A DNA stretch of 6,376 nucleotides, from positions 1 to 6,376 of the forward strand of contig JAOZOM010000102.1 of the NCBI GenBank assembly GCA_029933275.1, in the 5' to 3' direction. Each line of letters opens with the position of its first letter. The first letter of the stretch is position 1. Of this stretch, positions 1 through 6,376 are shown piece by piece. The DNA is from Anaerolineales bacterium. GTDB lineage: Bacteria; Chloroflexota; Anaerolineae; Anaerolineales; Villigracilaceae. The translations under genes and the position numbers were made by a program. The notes below the pieces were generated by a model, which was not told the DNA's origin, did not search any database, and saw only the letters and a list, made by a program, of their open reading frames with translations.

Positions 1-2451
1 CTCAACGGCAGACTGACCCTGCTTGACAGCCTCACTCTTACCGCCAACGGCAGCCTCAATGTCGATGAGAACGGGCTGTACGGAATCATTGACCTGAGCA
101 CCGACGGCATGGCCGCCTTGAACGGCAGCGGCTTTAAGCTGGCCGGCAATTTCTACCTGCTGGTCAATACCACCGGCAGCAGACAGGATGGCTTTACTCT
201 GCCGGACGGCACGGAAGTCGTTCTTGATCTCGGGGTGCAAATTTTCGTCAACGGCGAACTTTCCATCCTTGACCCGCAGAACTCAAACCTGGAATGGATG
301 AACCTGGATGGCCTTTTCTATCTTGATCTCAGCGGGGACAAGCTGCGCATTTTTGCCGATGCCGAGGTGGGCATTTTTGCCGAGGGCGGGGCGGATGGCC
401 TGCTCACCGGCCATGCAACCGGCATGCTGGTTTACGACAGCGAAGGCAGTGACCAGGGCCTGGCCACCATGCTCACCCTTAATGCCGCCACGGACGCTAT
501 TAACTCAGGCACAACCCATGACAGCCTGAGTACCCTGAATATTCCGAATTTCTCCTATGAAGGCCAGGTTCAACTGATGCTCAACACCACTGGTGTTGAA
601 CAGACCATCCAGATTCCCAACCTGTTTCTGCCCCGGCTGGCCGCCGGTCAGGCAACCGAGGTCACCATCTTTGCCGCCAGGCCCAACCTGGAAGGCAACA
701 CCCCGGAACAATCCGCTGAGCCAGGCCCTTACATTGCCGCCAGGATTGCCGGAACCATTACCCTGACCGACCCTGCTGACAGCAGCAACACTTTGACCCT
801 GGAAGGCTTTTTTGCCGTTGACAGCTTTGACGGGGGCTTGCGTCTCACCGGGCTGGGCAGCGCCGTTGACCCGGTTTTGGGAGCGCTGAACGGCATGATT
901 GATTTCACCATCTATGATGATACGACAACGGATCCCGGCATTGTTGGCCGGGCGGCCCTGAGCCTGGCGGAGGATGGCGCTGTCCCCGGGATTGAAATGG
1001 CGGGAGCCGTGTTGTTTGAGATCAATACCTGCTCCAACAGCAAGACCGTGAACACCTTTACCTTTGACCTTGACGCCAATGGTGAACTGCTGCGCGACGG
1101 CAACGGGAAACCCCTGGTGGGCGACGTGAGTGTTGCCCCTGGTTTCAGCCTCGGCCTGCAGGGTACGGTGAGTTTTGGAGACCATGCCACCATGACCGGT
1201 GAATTTACCTTTGTCCGGAACGGCAGCCAGGTCACCATGCATGCCGCAGCCATGCTCACCCTGAACGGACTGGGCGATTTTGATGTGGACGGCGACTTCA
1301 CCGTCACCAACGCCGGCATGGCCGCGGAGCTCGATCTGACGGCACCTGGCACCATCGGCACGGACATCGGCCTTTCCTTCACTGATACGACTTTCACCCT
1401 GGCCGTCAACACCAGCAATGCCACTATTAACAACATCGCCCCGGGACTGCGCCTGGGTTATAACGGAACAATGACCTTCTCCGGATTCGCTTCAGCCAGC
1501 GGCACCATTGATTTTACCGCCAACGGCAATGGATACGCCGTTGATATTAACATGCTGGCCGCCATTGCCGGGCTGGAAGTCCCCATTGTCGGCTCCGGCG
1601 GGGTCTATCTGGGCACTGACCCGGCCCTGGTGCTGAAACTGCCGGTAGAACTTAACAACCTGAACCTGGGCGGGGCAGTTACCGGTGACGGCAGCGGGCA
1701 GCTTTTGTTGAACACCGGCAATGCCGAGCATCTTGATGTCCCGGCCACCTCATTTACCCTGGCGCTCAATGGTACGCTGACAGCCTTGAATGCCATCGAA
1801 CTATCCGGTGATTTTACCCTGGCGGTGGCCAATGATGACGGAGAGATCGATTTCTCCACCTCTGCCGCGTTTCTGGGCTATGAAGCTCTCCAGGCCGCGG
1901 GAACCATTGACCTGGATGGTCTTTTTGCCATCACGGTTCAGGGCGGCTTCAAACTCGGCAATGATACGCTGGGTGCTGCGGCCTCTCTGGCATTCTCCAC
2001 TTCCCTCAATGAAACCACCTTTACGCTTAACGGCAGCGGCACGGCCTCCGCCACCATGGGCGGCTATGATATTGCCAGCGCCACCGTCACGGTGCCGGCA
2101 ATCAGCATGGGCCGCGGTGAACTGGCCATGGTCAATGTGGAGGTAACCGGGGTAGTGGAAAACCCATTAGGCGGGGACCCCATATTTTCCCAGACCGTCA
2201 CCTTCCCTCTGGGACCCATTTTTGTGCCCGCCTTTACCGGTGAAATTCCAGGCGCAGAACTGGCAGCACTACAGAACGGGGTACTGACCCTCAACATGGG
2301 AGACCGGGCCACCCAGAGAAACCTGCCGGATTACGACTCGACCATCGACGAGGCCTTTATCATCCAGGCCGGCGGCAACCCCGGCGAGGTAGAAATCTTT
2401 GCCTTTGGTTATCACCAGCAATTTTCCGGAGTCAGCAGCATCGTCGCTAAC
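1..2451 (+). other. N-terminal-side beta-rich repeat region of the giant protein
   Basis: These 817 residues lack the GGxGxD signature. They alternate short hydrophobic strands with Gly, Asn, Asp and Thr turns, for example LTLNGLGDFDVDGDF near residue 420 and FTLALNGTLTALNAIELSGDF near residue 584. This pattern suggests stacked beta-strands, either a beta-helix or serial beta-sandwich modules. Long-period sequence similarity is visible inside the region and is listed separately. A short acidic stretch, LDANGELLRDGNGKPLVGDV (about residues 356-375), resembles a calcium-loop-like turn but is not a clean EF-hand. The last part, about residues 765-815, is less repetitive and leads into the first RTX motif. 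I do not recognise a named domain. The region continues upstream of the window, so its full length is unknown. Confidence 0.75.
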
Positions 2452-5400
2452 GGCGGCAGCGGCAATGATGCCATTATTGTTGGCCAGGGGGTAACGGCTT
2501 CAGTGGCCCTGCATGGCGGCGACGGCAACGACACCATTATCTATGCCGGTGCGGGCAGCGGTTCGATAATATCAGGTGACAGTGGTGATGACACCCTCAT
2601 TGTCGGCAAGCAGAGCGGAGTTGACATTCAACTTCATGGCGGCAATGACAATGATCGACTGATCTATGAAGGTTCCGGGGGCGCGCAGCTTTACGGTGAC
2701 AGCGGCAATGACGTACTGATGGCAGCAGCCACCTCAACCACCGCCCATCTCGAAGGCGGGGCCGGAAATGATTTTCTCAGCCACGATGGCAGTGACACCG
2801 GCTATCTGGACGGCGGCACGGAAGATGATGAACTTTACGGCAGCCGACAGGATGACACCCTGATTGGCGGCGACGGCAGTGATATTCTTGAAGGACGCGG
2901 CGGCCTGGACAGCATCGCTGCCGGGTCCGGTGATGACACCATTTTATGGCAGCTTGCCGAAGGGCAGTCTCCGGTTGTTGACGGCGGCACGGGCAACGAC
3001 ACCCTGAAAATCAGGGGCAGCAGTTCCAACAATACCCTGCAGGTAAAAGAAGGGGTGGGCAATGAAGTCAGTATCGCCAGCCTGGCCAACTCCATTGAGC
3101 TTGGTTCCATCGGCGCCAGCCTGGTGGAAAATCTTTTCATCTCCCTGGGCGACGGCGCCGACCGGATTTCCCTGGGCGACCTGGCGCCGACGGACGTCAT
3201 CCATGTCACCGTTGATCTTGGAGAAATTCCAGCCCTTGGCCGGACCGGCAGACTTCCGGTCAAAAGCCAGGCATGGGCTGACAGGAATGATACCGTCGAG
3301 GTAATCGGCAGCGACGCCGATGACATTATCAGCGGCCAGGCGGAAAACCCCGATCCGGATACCGGCGCCATGCGCGACCTGCGCGTCAGCAGCAACGGGG
3401 TTGACATCCTCATCGCCAACAGTGATTTTCCCCATGGCGATCAACTGATCGTTGACGGCCGGGATGGCAATGACAACCTTGATTTCAGCGGCTTCGGCAC
3501 CACCGAACTTATGGGTTTACGGCTCAGCGGCGGTGGCGGTAACGATACCATCATCGGGACATCACTGGCTGATCTTATCTATGGCAATGCCGGCAGCGAT
3601 ACCATCAGCGGTGGCCTGGGTAATGATACCATCAGCGGCGGCAGCGGCAGCGATACCCTGTCAGGCAATACCGGCAACGACACCATTTATGGCGGTATGG
3701 GGGATGATGTTGTCCATGGCGGCAGCGGCAATGATATCATCAGCGGCGACGATGGCACCAACATCCTGTACGGCGACGACGGCAACGACACCATTACCGG
3801 CGGCAACGAGAGCGGCACTGTTTTTGATACCATTTATGGCGGCCTGGGGGATGATACCATCAACGCCGGAGACGGCAATGACATCATTTACGCCGGCTTG
3901 GATGAAAACGGCGGCGACAGCAGCACGGCAGTCAATACCATCCATGCCGGGAGCGGTGATGACACCATCTATGGTGATGCCGGGGTTGATTATCTCCATG
4001 GTGAGGCCGGTGATGACACGATTTATGGCCTGGACGGTGCCGATGAGATTTATGGCGCTGCTGGTGGCGATGAGATTCACGGCGGCCTGGGTAATGATAC
4101 CATCAGCGGCGGCAGCGGTCTCAATGTCCTCCATGGTGATGGAGATGACGATACTATAATCGGCGGGGATGACACCCTGGCCTTTGATACCATCCATGGC
4201 GGTCTGGGTAATGATACCATCAACGCCGGGGCTGGAGATGATATCATCTATGCCGGTGTTGATGAAAACGGCGGTAATCTGGCCACAGTAAGCAATACCA
4301 TCCATGCTGGTGATGGCGACGACACCATCTACGGTGATGCCGGGGTTGATTATTTGTACGGTGAGGCCGGGGCCGATACCATTTCCGCTGGTGCGGGAGA
4401 TGATGAGTTATTCGGTGGTACAGGTAATGACATCATGGCCGGTGGGGATGGCAACGACACCCTGCAGGGCAATGATGATGATGATATTCTGCGGGGCGGT
4501 CTGGGCGATGACCTCCTTGCCGGCGGCAAAGGCAGCGATACCCTGTACGGCGGTTGGGGCAGGGATACCATCTATGCCGATCTGAACGAAAATGGCGGGG
4601 GCAGTCGTCTTGATGAAAACACCCTGTTTGGTGATGATGGCAGCGGGGCTGCTATCCCTGACGGCACGACGGCCGCCGATCATAATGACCTCCTTTTTGG
4701 TGATATTGGTCAGGACAATATAAGCGGTGAACAGGGTGTCGACCATATCATTGGTCTTGATGGTGATGATGTAATAAGTGGTGGTGCAGGCGATGATGTC
4801 ATTCTGGGCGATAACGGCACTATTTCTGAAACAGGGCTGGTTACCCTCAGTGGCACCAGCGGTGGTAATGATACCATTCTGGGCAATGAGGGCGAAGACC
4901 GCCTGTACGGCGGCGTCGGCAATGACACCCTGACCGGCGGGGCCGGCAGCGATGAATTGTACGGCAACAGCGGGCAGGATCTTCTCTGGGGCGGCGACAG
5001 CCAATATAGCCGTTCTGCTCTGTTTGCCTCCCTGCGGCTGCCGGAAAACTGGCAGGAAATGCCCTCTGATTTTCAGCGTGGTTTCTCTCCGTCCCTGTTG
5101 ACCCCTGGTCTGGTCTATGACAGATCCCTGGCTGGAACTGCCGGTGATGAGGGCGATACCATTGATGGCGGTACTGAATCTGACTGGATTTTCGGCGGTC
5201 TGGGCAGTGATCTGATTTCCGGTGGTACTGGTGATGATTATCTTGATGCCGGAGCCGGGGATGATACCGGGGTGTCCGGTGATGCCGGTCAGGATGTAAT
5301 CCGCGGCGGCACGGGGGATGATATCCTCCATGGCAGTGACGGACGCGACCAGCTTTATGGCGATGACGGCGCCGATCATCTCTATGGTGATGCCGGTGAT

Positions 5401-6376
5401 GGCGCCGTTCTGGAGGGACAGCGGCTCTTTGGCGGAGCCGGGGATGATTTTCTGTACGCGTATGCTGACTCCTCCGCGGTGTCAGAAAGTCTGCTCAGGG
5501 GCGATGAACTCCATGGCGGAGCCGGCAATGACACCATTTACGGCAATATCCGTCAGGAGATCATCACCGGTGGTGATAACGATGACACCCTGTATGGTGA
5601 TTATCTGTCCGGTGCCGCCTACGTTGTTAACAGCGACACGGAAGGCAGCGGCGGAGATGATCTGATTCTGGGCGGCTCAGGAGATGACACCATCCATGGG
5701 AACTCAGGAGCAGATACCATCCTGGGTGAGCAGGGAGCAGATACGTTATATGGTGGCAGCGGGAATGATTTTATCTCCGGCAGCACTGAAAACGACACCA
5801 TCTTTGGTGAAAGTGGTGACGATACCCTCATTGGCGGCAGCCATGATGACACCATAAGCGGTGGCACCGGGGAAGATACTATCTATGGCCTGGCCGGTAG
5901 CGATACCATCAGCGGTGGCCTGGATAATGACCGGATCTACGGTGGTGCTGATAACGATATAATCAGTGGTGACGAGGGTGATGATCTCCTCCATGGTGGA
6001 GCAGGTATCGATACCATACACGGCAATACTGGTGATGATAATATTGCCGGTGGCAGCGGGGTTGGCGATCATCTCTACGGTGATGAAGGCGACGACTATC
6101 TTGTCGGTTCTGACGACGGTGAACTGATTGACGCGGATTTCAGCGACAGCGTCTATTTCGGCGATGTGATTGACGGCGGAGCCGGCCGGGATTTCATCCT
6201 CGGGCTTGGCGGGGCCGACAGGATAGAAGGCGGCGGCGACGCTGATACCGTTTATGGCGGTTTTGGCGCTGATTTGATCACCGGCGGCGGCGGCGGCGAC
6301 GTCCTGAACGCCGGTTTCGGCCCGGGAACCGTTATTTACGGCGAGGATGGCAACGATACCATCTACGGCGCCGACG
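1..6376 (+). CDS. Giant RTX calcium-binding protein, internal fragment (partial at both ends)
   Basis: Frame 1 reads through the entire window without a stop, giving at least 2125 residues; start and stop both lie outside. Residues 1-817 form a beta-rich region with degenerate long repeats. Residues 818-2125 are mostly RTX nonapeptides of the GGxGxDxxx type, interrupted by a non-canonical module at residues 1001-1176 and by short insertions. RTX repeats are known to bind calcium in a parallel beta-roll and usually mark proteins exported by type I secretion, which fold outside the cell. The composition fits: very rich in Asp, Gly, Asn and Thr, strongly acidic, with one Cys codon noticed (1030-1032) and one Lys codon (4528-4530) in the last 945 codons. 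No catalytic motif, transmembrane segment or secretion signal is visible. The role is unknown; a surface or secreted structural or adhesin-like protein is likely. Internal ATG codons have no support as starts. Coding status is near certain, function is not. Confidence 0.96.
148..1785 (+). repeat. Degenerate long repeat: Asn-Thr strand motif followed by Gly-Thr strand motif, five copies
   Basis: Five units share a hydrophobic strand ending in Asn-Thr, a variable linker, then a strand containing Gly-Thr or Gly-Glu. The Asn-Thr codons start at 166 (YLLVNTTGS), 583 (LMLNTTGV), 1024 (LFEINTCSN), 1408 (LAVNTSNA) and 1711 (LLLNTGNA). That gives spacings of 139, 147, 128 and 101 residues. The matching downstream strands are VNGELSI (250-267), AGTITL (748-765), QGTVSF (1159-1176), NGTMTF (1462-1479) and NGTLTA (1768-1785). 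Weaker related Gly-Thr strands occur at 1900 and 2038. The alignment was done by eye at the protein level; the DNA has diverged, so this is an old internal duplication. It is probably one structural beta module repeated, and may extend upstream of the window. Confidence 0.6.
2452..3000 (+). repeat. RTX block 1: GGxGxD motifs at double spacing (18-21 residues)
   Basis: Ten GGxGxD-like motifs begin at 2452, 2515, 2575, 2638, 2695, 2755, 2812, 2866, 2920 and 2983. The spacings are 21, 20, 21, 19, 20, 19, 18, 18 and 21 residues, instead of the usual nine. Each unit has a first half such as GGDGNDTIIY and a second half that keeps hydrophobic strand residues but usually lacks the full Gly/Asp calcium loop, for example GVTASVALH or KQSGVDIQLH. 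The two 18-residue units from 2812 are closest to ordinary paired nonapeptides. The block may be a beta-roll in which only one face is fully equipped to bind calcium. Assignment to the RTX family is secure; the half-occupied reading is inference. Confidence 0.85.
3001..3528 (+). other. Non-canonical module between the two RTX blocks
   Basis: These 176 residues break the RTX periodicity but keep isolated Gly/Asp turns. The order is: GSSSNNTLQV and GNEVSIASLA strands; then VENLFISLGDGADRISLGDL (about residues 1042-1061); a VTVDLG strand; a more basic stretch GRTGRLPVKSQAWADR (about residues 1080-1095); and then DTVEVIGSDADDIISG. The last part has DILIANSDF, DQLIVDGRDGNDNLDFSGF and LRLSGGGGNDTIIG, which passes directly into RTX block 2. 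From memory, the sequence IENLxIxLGDGADxxxxxDL / VxVDLG / DxVxVxGTxxDD recurs in giant RTX proteins between calcium-binding arrays. That recollection could not be tested here. It is probably a beta-solenoid continuation with longer turns rather than a separate enzyme, as no catalytic motif is visible. Confidence 0.6.
3613..3647 (+). repeat. 35-base exact direct repeat, copy 1
   Basis: Bases 3613-3647 are identical to 4084-4118. They encode most of a GLGNDTISGGSG turn. A 19-base part of the same word recurs from 4204. This is long for synonymous-codon drift and suggests recent duplication or gene conversion between turns of the array. Confidence 0.85.
3718..4080 (+). repeat. Tandem duplication, copy A (121 residues)
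   Basis: This segment is followed at once by a diverged copy at 4081-4440. The core 3823-4023 aligns without gaps to 4183-4383 at an offset of exactly 360 bases, with 54 of 67 residues identical by eye. Upstream of the core, copy A has one extra codon relative to copy B. The shared core holds the FDTI entry, the irregular DENGG insertion and the GDAGVDYL segment. Because the unit is 120-121 residues it is not a whole number of nonapeptides, so a large segment including the irregular insertion was duplicated as a block. Confidence 0.85.
4081..4440 (+). repeat. Tandem duplication, copy B (120 residues)
   Basis: This is the partner of copy A at 3718-4080. Conserved stretches include GLGNDTIN against GLGDDTIN, the DENGG insertion, NTIHAG, and GDAGVDYL. 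One exact DNA match of 21 bases pairs 3973-3993 with 4333-4353. Many other differences between the copies are synonymous (TAT/TAC, GGC/GGT, GAC/GAT), which suggests the reading frame has been under selection since the duplication. A third, weaker relative of the DENGG part follows at 4564-4626. Confidence 0.85.
4084..4118 (+). repeat. 35-base exact direct repeat, copy 2
   Basis: This is the second copy of the exact match with 3613-3647, lying at the start of duplication copy B. Its partner is upstream of copy A, not inside it, so exchange between RTX turns is not limited to the 360-base tandem unit. Confidence 0.85.
4807..4860 (+). other. Insertion in RTX array (GDNGTISETG segment)
   Basis: An RTX turn ends in VILGDNG and is followed by TISETGLVTLSGTSGG before the nonapeptides resume with GGNDTILG. 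The insert looks like a short beta-hairpin (TIS ... LVTLS). From memory, VLGDNG or ILGDNG followed by a short strand pair and GGxDxIxGG is a recurring feature of giant RTX proteins; I could not check this. Confidence 0.5.
4999..5142 (+). other. 48-residue hydrophobic/aromatic insertion in RTX array
   Basis: Between WGGDS and GDEGDTIDGG lies a 48-residue segment unlike the rest of the array. It contains SALFASLRLPENWQEMP, DFQRGFSPSLL and TPGLVYDRSLAG. It has Trp, Phe, Pro, Met and four Arg, with few Gly and only two Asp. It is too short and too polar to be a convincing membrane span. It could be a helical or capping element packed against the beta-roll, or a binding loop. From memory, giant RTX proteins of environmental bacteria can carry a comparable Pro/Leu-rich insert at the same point (GGD...LxGxxGDxxDTLxGG), which would make it a conserved module rather than random sequence. 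Confidence 0.6.
5386..5652 (+). other. Irregular RTX segment with GQRLFGG, GNIRQE and GDYLSG insertions
   Basis: Regular nonapeptides are replaced here by a mixed stretch: GDAGDGAVLEGQRLFGGAG (from 5386), a linker YAYADSSAVSESLLRGDELH (from 5455), GNIRQEIITGGDND (from 5542), and DYLSGAAYVVNSDTEGS (5599-5649) before GGDDLILGG. GGxGxD turns still separate the insertions, so the beta-roll probably continues with outward loops. The order GQRL / GDEL / GNxRxE / GDYLxGxxY resembles, from memory, a fixed arrangement in other giant RTX proteins; this is unverified. Confidence 0.5.
6109..6174 (+). other. Short acidic interruption near the end of the visible RTX array
   Basis: After YLVGS the repeat is broken by DDGELIDADFSDSVYFGD before VIDGGAGRDFILG resumes. 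The segment is acidic and carries two aromatic residues (Phe, Tyr). Downstream turns become Gly-rich and less canonical (GGGGGDVLNAGFGPGTVIYG), which could indicate a transition in the array, but the window ends before this can be judged. Confidence 0.45.

Larger units (their letters stand above)
3880..4599 (+). repeat. DENGG insertion motif, three copies within the RTX array
   Basis: The pattern D-[IT]-I-Y-A-[GD]-[LV]-[DN]-E-N-G-G occurs at 3880-3915, 4240-4275 and 4564-4599. In each copy, exactly six variable residues separate the final Gly from the next Asn-Thr-Ile/Leu strand (DSSTAV, NLATVS, GSRLDE). Copies one and two belong to the 120-residue tandem duplication; the third lies 324 bases (108 residues) beyond the second in more diverged surroundings. 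It reads as a defined loop protruding from the beta-roll at a repeated position. Confidence 0.8.
3529..6376 (+). repeat. RTX block 2: dense GGxGxDxxx nonapeptide array, continuing past the window
   Basis: From GGGGNDTII at 3529 onward the protein is dominated by nonapeptides such as GGLGNDTIS, GNTGNDTIY and GGSGNDIIS, several dozen in all. Position six is nearly always Asp, and positions seven to nine are typically Thr-Ile-Tyr/Ser or Thr-Leu-Tyr. This is the classical RTX calcium-binding beta-roll signature. Only one Lys codon (4528-4530) occurs in the 945 codons from 3541, which makes the array extremely acidic, as expected for a protein that stays unfolded until it meets external calcium. 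The array is interrupted at 3880-3933, 4240-4293, 4564-4617, 4807-4860, 4999-5142, 5401-5427, 5599-5649 and about 6109-6170; the main insertions are described separately. It is still running at the window end, so the cap and secretion signal lie downstream. Confidence 0.95.

Noticed and set aside
356..1125. EF-hand-like acidic loop near LDANGELLRDGNGKPLVGDV (1066-1125)
   Set aside because: The spacing of acidic residues does not match the DxDxDG loop and there are no flanking helices; the surroundings look beta-rich.
505..1436. Overlapping antisense open frames opposite the beta-rich region
   Set aside because: They overlap each other in different frames and have low-complexity composition without recognisable domains. 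The sense frame is uninterrupted and has consistent codon use.
3452..4159. Forward frame 2 open frame (235 codons), Met/Ala/Thr/Pro-rich
   Set aside because: It is an out-of-frame reading of the GGC-AAT-GAT-ACC-ATC repeat. It overlaps the well-supported RTX frame entirely and has no independent start context.
3661..4305. Antisense open frame (214 codons) rich in Asp-Gly-Ile
   Set aside because: Same explanation: codon-aligned shadow ending at a sense TCA (3661-3663), starting at a sense CAT codon (4303-4305), and fully inside the frame 1 RTX array.
4999..5142. Transmembrane helix or internal secretion signal in the hydrophobic insert
   Set aside because: Hydrophobic residues are broken up by Arg, Glu, Asp, Asn and Pro, so there is no continuous span long enough to cross a membrane. 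Type I signals are at the extreme C-terminus, which is outside the window.
4408..5379. Long antisense open frame (323 codons) opposite the RTX array
   Set aside because: It is codon-aligned with the sense frame and ends only where the sense strand uses the rare codon TTA (4408-4410). Repeated sense GAT-ACC-ATC reads as Asp-Gly-Ile on the other strand, so long stop-free antisense is expected from RTX codon use. The antisense protein shows no domain of its own.
3529..6376. Possible CRISPR-like or satellite DNA because of regular short repeats
   Set aside because: The period is 27 bases in phase with codons, differences are largely synonymous, there are no unique spacers between identical repeats, and the translation is a classical RTX array.

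Overview
The whole window is the inside of one very large protein-coding gene on the + strand. Frame 1 stays open from base 1 to the last complete codon at 6375, which is 2125 codons with no stop. Neither the start codon nor the stop codon is present. There is no intergenic DNA, so no promoter, ribosome binding site, terminator, RNA gene or second gene can be supported here.

The protein has two very different halves. Bases 1-2451 encode an acidic, Thr/Asn/Gly-rich region that looks all-beta. It carries a degenerate long-period repeat: an Asn-Thr motif after a hydrophobic strand, then a Gly-Thr strand motif, seen at least five times. Bases 2452-6376 encode RTX-type calcium-binding repeats (GGxGxDxxx, parallel beta-roll). 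The RTX part has its own layout. It opens with ten GGxGxD motifs spaced 18-21 residues apart (2452-3000). A 176-residue non-canonical module follows (3001-3528). Dense nonapeptide RTX then runs to the window end, interrupted by several defined insertions. A tandem duplication of about 120 residues lies at 3718-4440.

RTX repeats point to a Gram-negative bacterium exporting a giant protein, normally through a type I (ABC / membrane fusion protein / TolC-like) system, where the repeats fold on meeting external calcium. The C-terminal secretion signal, any transporter genes and any adhesion or enzymatic domain lie outside the window, so export route and function are inference. Base composition is moderately GC-rich by eye, with GGC, CTG, ACC and ATC favoured. 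That suits many proteobacteria or Desulfobacterota but does not identify a taxon. The combination of N-terminal beta repeats with interrupted RTX arrays resembles, from memory, the giant calcium-binding proteins (some annotated as LEPR-XLL proteins) of large-genome environmental bacteria; no search was possible.
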